Shown here: positions 1 through 6,781 of the stretch, piece by piece
How the letters are laid out: each line of letters starts with the position of its first letter
Numbering within the stretch: position 1 is the first letter of the stretch
Assembly: GCF_050337105.1 (NCBI RefSeq)
Contig: NZ_JAKJSQ010000009.1
Coordinates: 1-64,000 of the forward strand
Source: Aliivibrio_A kagoshimensis
GTDB lineage: Bacteria; Pseudomonadota; Gammaproteobacteria; Enterobacterales; Vibrionaceae
Length of the DNA stretch: 64,000 bases
Direction: 5' to 3'
Program-made: the position numbers and the translations under genes
Notes under the pieces: model-generated
The model's input: the letters and a program-made list of their open reading frames with translations, nothing else
Told to the model about the DNA's origin: nothing
The model's database searches: none

Positions 1-72
1 TACTGCCAATTTAAAGCCTAATGAGTAATCTCTTTGTGAGCGTCGAGCTCGGTTGGGTGTTGGATTGTTCAT
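1..72 (-). CDS. IS3-type transposase OrfA, N-terminal part, cut by window edge
   Basis: Only the first 24 codons are in the window; the gene runs off the left edge. The peptide starts MNNPTPNRARRS and continues QRDYSLGFKLAV. That string resembles the start of the helix-turn-helix OrfA of IS3-family transposases, where an Arg-Asp-Tyr-x-x-x-Phe-Lys-Leu motif precedes the first helix. A clear Shine-Dalgarno (GAGGA) lies about eight bases upstream of the ATG at 70-72, which supports the start. In IS3 elements OrfA binds the ends and a frameshifted OrfAB carries the DDE catalytic core; that part is outside the window. The family call rests on a short peptide and on the terminal sequence next to it. 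Confidence 0.6.
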   Translation of the reverse strand, partial: MNNPTPNRARRSQRDYSLGFKLAV

Positions 73-113
73 TTTAAAGTCCTCAATGTGTAAACACATT
101 TCAGGACGAGACA
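1..113 (-). mobile_element. Left end of an IS3-like insertion sequence
   Basis: Read on the minus strand, the element appears to begin with TGTCTCGTCC at 113-104. It then passes through a near-perfect palindrome (85-100, AATGTG around TTTACACATT) into the ribosome-binding site and start of OrfA. A TGT start, a short leader and an OrfA about 40 bases from the tip fit IS3-family elements. The other end, the target duplication and the full transposase are outside the window. The boundary at 113 is inferred from the inverted-repeat-like start. Confidence 0.5.
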
Positions 114-121
114 TAGGTAAT

Positions 122-152
122 AAAAAAGGCGATAATAATTATCGCCTTTTTT
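122..152. terminator. Bidirectional rho-independent terminator
   Basis: The stem GGCGATA/TATCGCC (128-134 with 140-146) is flanked by six A on the left and six T on the right, so it can stop transcription from either side. It serves the minus-strand gene ending at 206 and may insulate it from the insertion sequence. Confidence 0.85.
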
Positions 153-205
153 GTCTGAGCATTATACCGGCCTAGTTCTCTACGCGAGTAAAGTACTCTG
201 GACGA

Positions 206-580
206 TTAAAGTGCTTTATAAGCGACTTTATTGCCTTCAAGTTGAATTTTTTCAACGAGACCTTCTTCAACTAACTTTTTCAAGCCACCTGTTGCCCAAG
301 ATGCCGCTTTCGCATCTTCTTGTCCAGCAGCTAGGCCAATCCCTTTTGGATTGATACCATCAGAATGCTGACTAACAATATCAAGCACTGATTGTTGTTT
401 AGGCGTAAGAGAAACACTTGACGCTTCTACGGTTTTTTTAGCAACGGGTTTAACCGTCTCTTTTGCCTTAGGTGCCACTGCTTTTTTTACAACAGGTTTT
501 GCGACCTTCGCCGTAACTGATGTCGCTTTAAAGCGTTTGTTTAATTTAGATTGAACTTTACGTTTGTGAGTAAGTCTCAT
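206..580 (-). CDS. Small basic protein: Lys/Ala-rich tail plus winged-helix-like domain
   Basis: The protein has 124 residues in two parts. Residues 1-55 are very rich in Lys, Ala, Val and Pro, with repeats of the type AKVAKPVVKKAV and KPVAKK, resembling the tail of histone H1-like bacterial proteins. Residues 58-124 look like a winged helix: helices around KQQSVLDIVSQ and IGLAAGQED, a recognition-like helix ATGGLKKLVEEGLV, then a wing ending NKVAYKAL. It is therefore probably a nucleoid-associated or DNA-binding protein; this is inference from composition and fold. The ATG has a GGAG about eleven bases upstream. It lies 160 bases downstream of gloC and ends at a strong terminator. No experimentally named relative is recognised. 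Confidence 0.8.
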   Translation of the reverse strand: MRLTHKRKVQSKLNKRFKATSVTAKVAKPVVKKAVAPKAKETVKPVAKKTVEASSVSLTPKQQSVLDIVSQHSDGINPKGIGLAAGQEDAKAASWATGGLKKLVEEGLVEKIQLEGNKVAYKAL

Positions 581-740
581 TAATTTTCTAACTCCATAGC
601 ACTACTCTAGACTCCACCATCCAGCGGTGGAAAAGTAAGAGCGTTTTATAACAAATTTTTGAACCTTTTTGTAGTCTCACTCAGCTCTTAAGCTCAAAAC
701 TGAGTCAATACCTACATTTTTTCTAACTTTAAGATCAATA

Positions 741-1394
741 TCAGTAAATTGGCATCTCGTCGGCAACAAATGGATTGGTCAATCTTTCATGTCCAAATGT
801 TGAGTCCGGACCATGTCCTGGAATAAATTGAACATCATTACCCAGTGGCCACAACTTGGTTTTGATCGAGGTAATTAACTGTTGATGATCCCCTAAAGGA
901 AAATCTGAGCGACCTACCCCACCTTTAAATAGGACATCACCGACAAAAGCCAGTTTACTCTGTTGGTTAAACAAAATAACGTGACCAGGGGTATGCCCAG
1001 GAGTATGAAACACATCAAGCTTTTGATTTCCGAAAGTAATGATGTCCCCCTCTTTAAGCCAGCGGGTCGGTAAAAAAGCCTCGGTTTTAGCAAAGCCAAA
1101 CTGACGGCTCTGCTCTTCCATCGAATCTAACCAAAACTGATCATCTTGATGAGGCCCGAACACGTCAACATTTAACGCCTCTTTTAAAGGAATCGTACCG
1201 CCCACATGATCAAGATGACCATGGGTAAGAACGATCTGGCGTAGATTAATACCCAATGAACCAATAGTTTCTAAAAGAAGCGCCACATCGCCACCTGGGT
1301 CGATAATAACGCCATCCATTGTCTCGTCACACCAGACAATAGAGCAGTTCTGTTGATAGGACGTTACCGGAGTGATTTTGCACTGTAAACTCAT
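741..1394 (-). CDS. gloC: Glyoxalase II-type metallo-beta-lactamase-fold hydrolase GloC (YcbL)
   Basis: The 217-residue protein has the metallo-beta-lactamase fold. The zinc motif THGHLDH is at residues 57-63, further metal ligands are at H134 (TPGH) and D153 (VGD), and a late PGHGP motif completes the site. Length and pattern fit the YcbL/GloC branch, a single-domain enzyme that hydrolyses S-lactoylglutathione in methylglyoxal detoxification in the cytoplasm. It lacks the long C-terminal substrate domain of GloB. It lies 26 bases downstream of ribA on the same strand, so the two are probably co-transcribed. The exact physiological substrate is inferred from family membership. Confidence 0.88.
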   Translation of the reverse strand: MSLQCKITPVTSYQQNCSIVWCDETMDGVIIDPGGDVALLLETIGSLGINLRQIVLTHGHLDHVGGTIPLKEALNVDVFGPHQDDQFWLDSMEEQSRQFGFAKTEAFLPTRWLKEGDIITFGNQKLDVFHTPGHTPGHVILFNQQSKLAFVGDVLFKGGVGRSDFPLGDHQQLITSIKTKLWPLGNDVQFIPGHGPDSTFGHERLTNPFVADEMPIY

Positions 1395-1420
1395 AATAGG
1401 CTCGGCTGGTTATTCAATAA

Positions 1421-2032
1421 TTAATTCGTTGGCTTACGGAGGTTCAGTTGATGTTTCCCATGTGATTTTTTACTTTCAAGATAACTCTCGTTACCAGATT
1501 TCACATGCACATGAGTATTGATGACTTCAATAACATCAATACCATAGTTTTGAATATCGGTGATCTTCTTAGGATTATTAGTAATCAGGCGAACTTTATC
1601 AATCTTAAGCGCATTCAGCATTTCAGCCGCTTCTTTAAAGTCACGAAGATCGTCACCAAAGCCAAGATGATTATTGGCTTCATAGGTATTCATACCCTCA
1701 CTTTGTAGCTTGTAAGCATCTAACTTGTTGTAGAGACCAATACCGCGACCTTCTTGACGGAGATACAGTAAGACGCCACCTTCAATAGCCATCTTCTCTA
1801 TCGTCTCTTCCAGCTGCTCACCACAATCACAGCGGGAGGAGTGAAAAACGTCACCGGTTAAACACTCAGAGTGCATTCGTACAATCGGAATGGTTTCCTG
1901 TTGATCGGCTTGTTTAAAAACGAGTGCAACGTGTTCTTTCTCTGTAGATAAGCCTTTGAATGACAACATTTCGGCAGGGATATTGCTATTCTGGCCAACT
2001 TTAAGCTCAATTCGAGCTCTAACTTTCACCAT
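1421..2032 (-). CDS. ribA: GTP cyclohydrolase II RibA
   Basis: RibA opens the imidazole ring of GTP, releasing formate and pyrophosphate, as the first step of riboflavin synthesis. The 203-residue protein is the single-domain type, not fused to RibB. The zinc cysteines are C57, C68 and C70 (SEC...SSRCDCG), the catalytic and GTP-binding segment RQEGRGIG is at 92-99, and TNNPKK follows at 151-156. These are the hallmarks of the family and the length matches E. coli RibA. No FMN riboswitch is apparent in the 200 bases upstream. It is probably the first gene of a two-gene unit with gloC. Confidence 0.96.
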   Translation of the reverse strand: MVKVRARIELKVGQNSNIPAEMLSFKGLSTEKEHVALVFKQADQQETIPIVRMHSECLTGDVFHSSRCDCGEQLEETIEKMAIEGGVLLYLRQEGRGIGLYNKLDAYKLQSEGMNTYEANNHLGFGDDLRDFKEAAEMLNALKIDKVRLITNNPKKITDIQNYGIDVIEVINTHVHVKSGNESYLESKKSHGKHQLNLRKPTN

Positions 2033-2240
2033 GATTACTTCTTTTCCTTAATAAAAACAGTACAACACAACTGCAGTTCAACCTTGTTAATAAAACTGTT
2101 TTTAATAATAATAATTTGGCTCTAGGATACCTAGGCAAGCAGCAACAAGCAAAGAAAAATGAAAACCATACTCAATAAAGCAGTACGGTATGGGTATGAA
2201 ATGGGTGATATCAGGTGTGGCAGTTCAAAAAGGAGAGGGT

Positions 2241-2426
2241 TTAATGCTGATTTCGGTTTTTCCAGACCTTTAAAGCTACCCATGCATTCTCAAGTTCAGT
2301 GAACTCTTCTGCCGTTAGAACTGAGCGAATACCTCTCTCTTCTGTTTGGCGTACTTTATTTCGAAAGTCTTCTTTCCATTGGTTAACAATTAAGTCCAAG
2401 TTTTGCATTGGTTTTTCACCTTTCAT
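2241..2426 (-). CDS. Small hypothetical protein
   Basis: The best start is the ATG at 2424-2426, which has AGGGG about eight bases upstream and gives 61 residues. The open frame extends 15 codons further but without a ribosome site, and an internal Met six codons later (2406-2408) is also possible. The sequence is hydrophilic and charged (MKGEKPMQNLDLIVNQ, then WKEDFRNKVRQ), with three Trp and no signal peptide or membrane segment. It is probably a small helical cytoplasmic protein. No family is recognised. It stands alone between ribA and gyrA on the same strand. Confidence 0.6.
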   Translation of the reverse strand: MKGEKPMQNLDLIVNQWKEDFRNKVRQTEERGIRSVLTAEEFTELENAWVALKVWKNRNQH

Positions 2427-2605
2427 TAAGCACCCCTGACGAGTGTTGCTTATATCATTTTTAAGCATCACGCCTAGAATTAACAGTTAACTGACACAAA
2501 AGATTTTATCATCTGAATTTTGGCTTTTTTTAGCTCCCTTTTTTTCCTTGAATCGAGATCACAGCTTTATTCTTTTTTATTACACTAAATGTGCGATGCT
2601 GCGGC

Positions 2606-2638
2606 AATAAAAAACGCAGCCTAGTAAGGCTGCGTTTT
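2606..2638 (-). terminator. gyrA terminator
   Basis: A twelve-base-pair stem AAAACGCAGCCT/AGGCTGCGTTTT (2611-2622 with 2627-2638) has a four-base loop. On the minus strand it is followed by a U-rich run (complement of 2606-2614). It lies just past the gyrA stop codon. Confidence 0.88.
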
Positions 2639-2673
2639 ATAAGAAGATTTTACAGTTACGAATAACTGCTCAA

Positions 2674-5310
2674 CTACTCTTCCGTTGGCGTTTCTGGGTC
2701 AATTTCAGAGTCATTCATCTCTTCAATATCAGCGTTGAGGCTAGCATCACCTTCTCCGTCGATATTGTCAGGTAGTAATTCCTCTTCCAGCTCTTCAATA
2801 CGTTGAAGACCAACAACCAGTTCACCTTCTGTTGTACGAATCAGTGTCACACCTTGAGTATTTCGACCGACTTGACTGACCTCAGAGACACGCGTTCTTA
2901 CTAGCGTACCGCCATTGGTGATCATCATAAATTCGTCGCCTTCATCAACCTGAACCGCACCCACTACGCTTCCGTTTCGCTCAGAAACTTTAATGGATAC
3001 CACACCTTGAGTCGCTCGACTCTTCGCTGGGTATTCAGATTGAATAGTACGTTTACCGTAACCGTTTTCAGTCACAGTTAAGATATCACCGTCGGTTTGA
3101 GGAACAATTAGAGAGACCACTTTATCGTCATCTTTCAACTTGATTCCACGTACACCTGCAGCGGTTCGACCCATACCACGAACTTGTTCTTCGACAAAGC
3201 GTACAACTTTACCTGCTTTAGAGAACAACATAATGTCATCATTACCAGTGGTAATATTAACACCAATTAGGGAGTCACCGTCGCGTAAGTTCACGGCAAT
3301 AATACCTGCGCTACGAGGACGGCTGAAGTCCGTCAGTGGTGTTTTCTTAACCGTACCATCAGCGGTTGCCATGAATACGAATTTATCCTCTGTGTACTCT
3401 TTAACTGGCAGGATTGCAGTAATACGCTCACCCTCTTCTAAAGGTAACAGGTTGACAATTGGCTTGCCTCGAGCAGTTCGGCTGGCTAATGGAAGTTGAT
3501 ACACTTTCAGCCAGTACATGCGGCCACGAGTCGAGAAGCACAAAATTGAGTCATGGGTATTCGCTACCAACAACTTCTCAATGTAATCTTCTTCTTTCAT
3601 TCGAGTCGCTGCTTTACCTTTACCACCACGACGCTGAGCTTCATAGTCACTTAGTACTTGGTATTTAACATAGCCTTCGTGAGAAAGCGTCACAACAACA
3701 TCTTCTTGGTTGATCAGATCTTCCAAGTCAATATCGTGGGTTGCCGCTGTAATTTCAGTACGACGAGCATCATTAAAGTTGGTTTTCACTAACTCTAACT
3801 CTTCACGAATAACTTCCATTAAACGCTCTGAACTTCCTAAAATACGCAGTAATTCTGCAATTTCTTCTAGCAGTTCTTTATACTCATCAACAATCTTCTC
3901 ATGCTCTAAACCGGTTAAACGGTGTAGACGAAGCTCAAGAATCGCTTGAGCTTGCTGTTCAGTTAAGAAGTATTGACCTTCACGAATACCATATTCAGGC
4001 TGTAACCAGTCTGGACGTGCTGCATCATCACCAGCACGTTCAAGCATGGCAGCAACATTTCCTAAATTCCAACCTCTAGCAATCAAACCTGCTTTAGCAT
4101 CTGCAGGAGTTGCAGCATTTCGAATCAGCTCGATGATGTCATCGATATTTGCTAATGCTAACGCCAATGCCTCAAGGATATGTGCACGGTCACGCGCTTT
4201 ACGCAATTCAAAAATGGTACGACGAGTCACAACTTCACGGCGGTGATTGACAAAACATTTCAACATCTCTTTTAGGTTGAACAGTTTTGGCTGGCCATGA
4301 TCTAACGCCACCATATTGATGCCGAATGTCGTTTGCAGTTGAGTTTGTGAATAGAGGTTATTTAGAACCACTTCACCAACTGCATCACGCTTACATTCAA
4401 TAACAATACGCATTCCATCTTTATCAGACTCATCTCGAAGTGCACTGATGCCTTCGATTTTTTTGTCTTTAATGAGATCCGCAATTTTTTCGATCAGACG
4501 AGCTTTGTTCACCTGATACGGGATCTCATGAACAATAATGGTCTCACGACCTTTCTTGTCCATTTCAATCTCAGCTTTTGAGCGCATGTAGACTTTACCG
4601 CGCCCAGTGTTATAGGCGTCAATAATGCCTTTACGGCCACTGATTAATGCAGCTGTTGGGAAGTCAGGGCCTGGAATGAATTCCATTAGCTCTTCGATAG
4701 TGATCTCTTCATTATCAATAAAAGCTAAACAGCCATTGACGACTTCACCTAAATTATGGGGTGGAATATTTGTCGCCATACCCACAGCAATACCAGATGC
4801 ACCATTCACTAGCAGATTAGGTATTTTGGTTGGCATGACTTCAGGGATCAGTTCAGTACCATCATAGTTAGGTACGTAATCCACCGTCTCTTTATCAAGA
4901 TCGGCCAGTAGCTCATGCGCTACTTTTGCCATGCGAATTTCGGTATAACGCATTGCCGCTGCTGAATCGCCATCAACGGAACCGAAGTTTCCTTGGCCAT
5001 CAACAAGCATATAGCGAAGTGAGAAAGGCTGTGCCATACGTACAATAGTATCGTAAACCGCACTATCACCATGGGGGTGATATTTACCGATAACATCGCC
5101 AACAACACGTGCCGATTTTTTATATGGTTTGTTCCAATCATTGCCTAATACGTTCATCGCGAATAACACGCGACGGTGTACTGGTTTTAGGCCATCACGT
5201 ACGTCTGGAAGGGCACGACCCACGATGACTGACATCGCGTAGTCTAGGTAAGAACCTTTAAGCTCGTCTTCTATATTAACGGGCGTGATATCTCTAGCAA
5301 GATCGCTCAT
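2674..5310 (-). CDS. gyrA: DNA gyrase subunit A
   Basis: GyrA is the breakage-reunion subunit of gyrase, which with GyrB introduces negative supercoils. From the ATG at 5308-5310 the protein has 878 residues. The frame is open back to a TTG at 5328, but the ATG gives the usual MSDLARDITPVNIE start. The catalytic tyrosine is Y122 (AAMRYTEIR). The quinolone-resistance region reads GDSAVYD with S83 and D87, the susceptible residues in E. coli numbering. The GyrA box QRRGGKG that starts the DNA-wrapping C-terminal beta-pinwheel is present, and the tail is acidic. A GAGG about twelve bases upstream is a weakly spaced ribosome site. It is monocistronic with its own terminator. Confidence 0.98.
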   Translation of the reverse strand: MSDLARDITPVNIEDELKGSYLDYAMSVIVGRALPDVRDGLKPVHRRVLFAMNVLGNDWNKPYKKSARVVGDVIGKYHPHGDSAVYDTIVRMAQPFSLRYMLVDGQGNFGSVDGDSAAAMRYTEIRMAKVAHELLADLDKETVDYVPNYDGTELIPEVMPTKIPNLLVNGASGIAVGMATNIPPHNLGEVVNGCLAFIDNEEITIEELMEFIPGPDFPTAALISGRKGIIDAYNTGRGKVYMRSKAEIEMDKKGRETIIVHEIPYQVNKARLIEKIADLIKDKKIEGISALRDESDKDGMRIVIECKRDAVGEVVLNNLYSQTQLQTTFGINMVALDHGQPKLFNLKEMLKCFVNHRREVVTRRTIFELRKARDRAHILEALALALANIDDIIELIRNAATPADAKAGLIARGWNLGNVAAMLERAGDDAARPDWLQPEYGIREGQYFLTEQQAQAILELRLHRLTGLEHEKIVDEYKELLEEIAELLRILGSSERLMEVIREELELVKTNFNDARRTEITAATHDIDLEDLINQEDVVVTLSHEGYVKYQVLSDYEAQRRGGKGKAATRMKEEDYIEKLLVANTHDSILCFSTRGRMYWLKVYQLPLASRTARGKPIVNLLPLEEGERITAILPVKEYTEDKFVFMATADGTVKKTPLTDFSRPRSAGIIAVNLRDGDSLIGVNITTGNDDIMLFSKAGKVVRFVEEQVRGMGRTAAGVRGIKLKDDDKVVSLIVPQTDGDILTVTENGYGKRTIQSEYPAKSRATQGVVSIKVSERNGSVVGAVQVDEGDEFMMITNGGTLVRTRVSEVSQVGRNTQGVTLIRTTEGELVVGLQRIEELEEELLPDNIDGEGDASLNADIEEMNDSEIDPETPTEE

Positions 5311-5610
5311 AGAGCCAATATCCCTCAATCATTCTGTCGTATAAAATAATACGTGCAAGGAGGGGGAATATACCACACCTCTCTATCACTCCGCAGCTCT
5401 TTCATGTACTTTTGGCTTTCTAATCTCAATTATTCATTGAAATATGGCTCAAATCACACTCAAATTGGTTAAAAAGCGATATTACGCAGTTAATTGTTTG
5501 AAAATTAGCCACTCTTTTTCATCAGCATAAATTATTTTTTGCTCATATTGTTAGCTGATTTTTGCACCACTTTAGTTATAATACCGTGATAATTACATAG
5601 GAAATAATTT
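5311..5610. promoter_or_regulatory. Divergent gyrA / ubiG promoter region
   Basis: This 300-base, AT-rich gap separates two divergent genes and has no credible ORF. A TATATT at 5372-5367 (minus strand) is a plausible gyrA -10, and a perfect TATAAT at 5577-5582 is a plausible ubiG -10. Neither has a good -35 match at the right spacing. The assignment is therefore tentative. Confidence 0.4.
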
Positions 5611-6315
5611 ATGAATAAGCCGTTGAATGTCGATCCCGCTGAAATTAAGAAATTTGAAGACATGGCATCGCGCTGGTGGGACTTTGAAGGTGAATTTAAA
5701 CCTTTGCATCAAATTAATCCACTCCGGCTAAATTTTGTATTAGAGCGCGCCAACGGCCTATTCGGTAAAAAAGTACTTGATGTGGGTTGTGGTGGTGGCA
5801 TCCTTGCAGAAAGCATGGCTAAACATGGTGCTGTTGTCACCGGGTTGGATATGGGAAAAGAGCCATTAACAGTCGCTAGACTACACGCTTTAGAGACAGG
5901 CACGATTTTAGACTATATACAATCGACTGCTGAGGAGCATGCTCAACAGAATCCTGAACAGTACGATGTCATTACTTGCATGGAGATGCTAGAGCACGTT
6001 CCTGATCCCGCTTCGGTCATTGCTGCTTGTGCCAATATGGTTAAACCCGGCGGACACGTCTTCTTTTCTACGCTCAATCGAAATGTAAAATCCTACCTGT
6101 TTGCCATTGTCGGTGCAGAGAAGCTACTTAAGTTAGTGCCTGAAGGTACTCACGATCATCAGAAGTTTATCCGTCCTTCAGAAATGCTTAAAATGATCGA
6201 TGCCACACCTCTATCAGAACAAGCGATCACCGGCCTTCATTATAATCCGTTAACTGACACCTATAAATTAGGTCACAGTGTTGATGTAAATTATATTGTT
6301 CATACGAATAAATAG
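5611..6315 (+). CDS. ubiG: UbiG, bifunctional ubiquinone O-methyltransferase
   Basis: UbiG performs both O-methylations of ubiquinone synthesis (2-polyprenyl-6-hydroxyphenol and 3-demethylubiquinol), using S-adenosylmethionine at the inner face of the membrane. The 234-residue protein shows the SAM-binding glycine motif VLDVGCGGGI at 55-64, the acidic loop at VVTGLDMG, and a post-motif CMEMLEHVPDP. The N-terminal ...FEDMASRWWD motif is typical of UbiG. The ATG has AGGA eight bases upstream. It is divergent from gyrA, an arrangement also found in other gammaproteobacteria. Confidence 0.96.
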   Translation: MNKPLNVDPAEIKKFEDMASRWWDFEGEFKPLHQINPLRLNFVLERANGLFGKKVLDVGCGGGILAESMAKHGAVVTGLDMGKEPLTVARLHALETGTILDYIQSTAEEHAQQNPEQYDVITCMEMLEHVPDPASVIAACANMVKPGGHVFFSTLNRNVKSYLFAIVGAEKLLKLVPEGTHDHQKFIRPSEMLKMIDATPLSEQAITGLHYNPLTDTYKLGHSVDVNYIVHTNK

Positions 6316-6346
6316 CTTAATATCAACAGCCATATTCGCATTCCAC

Positions 6347-6417
6347 TGTCAATTATTTGATCCCCTTTTTATTCGGTTTCAGGTCAAATAATTGGCAATA
6401 ATCTTATCGATAAGATT
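6347..6417. repeat. Inverted repeat and 18-base perfect palindrome downstream of ubiG
   Basis: CAATTATTTGA (6350-6360) is repeated inverted as TCAAATAATTG (6384-6394) around a 23-base spacer. The match extends to 14 pairs if one G-U pair is allowed. Directly after it, 6400-6417 reads AATCTTATCGATAAGATT, a perfect 18-base palindrome. No U-run follows either structure, so this is not a standard terminator. It could be a protein-binding site or an mRNA end structure. Confidence 0.6.
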
Positions 6418-6571
6418 CAACTTTTGATCCCGCTTCAAATGTAAAGATCAAGCAAAATATTTTTTTACTCCTTCCTAATACTGTACGATAAAAAGTGTCA
6501 CATCCCACGACATCAAGTAATCTCTGAATTGTACCGAGTAGCGTCTACTTACTTCCCTTTGAAAAAAATTT

Positions 6572-6580
6572 TTATCCACA
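6572..6580 (+). promoter_or_regulatory. Perfect DnaA box upstream of nrdA
   Basis: The sequence TTATCCACA at 6572-6580 is an exact match to the strongest DnaA box. In E. coli, DnaA boxes in the nrdAB promoter tie ribonucleotide reductase expression to replication initiation. A single site 200 bases upstream of nrdA fits the same role, which is inferred. Confidence 0.65.
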
Positions 6581-6601
6581 ACTTTTACATAATTCTGTTA
6601 C

Positions 6602-6615
6602 TTGATAAATATCAA
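6602..6615. promoter_or_regulatory. Perfect FNR-type box upstream of nrdA
   Basis: TTGATAAATATCAA matches the FNR consensus TTGAT-N4-ATCAA in every specified position. It lies about 170 bases before the nrdA start, between the DnaA box and the NrdR-like sites. A role in changing class Ia reductase expression under anaerobic conditions is inferred. Confidence 0.6.
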
Positions 6616-6618
6616 CTT

Positions 6619-6666
6619 TACCTCTATCTTGTAACCAACTTGATGAGCTACCCCTACATGTAGTGT
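6619..6666. promoter_or_regulatory. Possible pair of NrdR boxes
   Basis: CCCCTACATGTAGTGT at 6651-6666 matches 12 of 16 positions of the NrdR box ACACTATATATAGTGT, with a perfect right half. A weaker match (8 of 16) at 6619-6634 starts 32 bases earlier, close to the three-helical-turn spacing usual for paired NrdR boxes. NrdR represses nrd operons when dATP/ATP is high. The right-hand site is credible and the left one weak. Confidence 0.45.
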
Positions 6667-6781
6667 TTTAGAGATTTTTCTTCTACTACAATTATGGTGA
6701 AGTAGTTCACATTTTCGTAGCCAATAATACATAAACTTACAACAATATGGCCGTACGCAGTTACGTTAGGGAAACACAAAA

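Noticed and set aside
2033..2240. Possible FMN riboswitch upstream of ribA.
   Set aside because: The conserved stems of an FMN riboswitch are not seen; the region is AT-rich with only short repeats.
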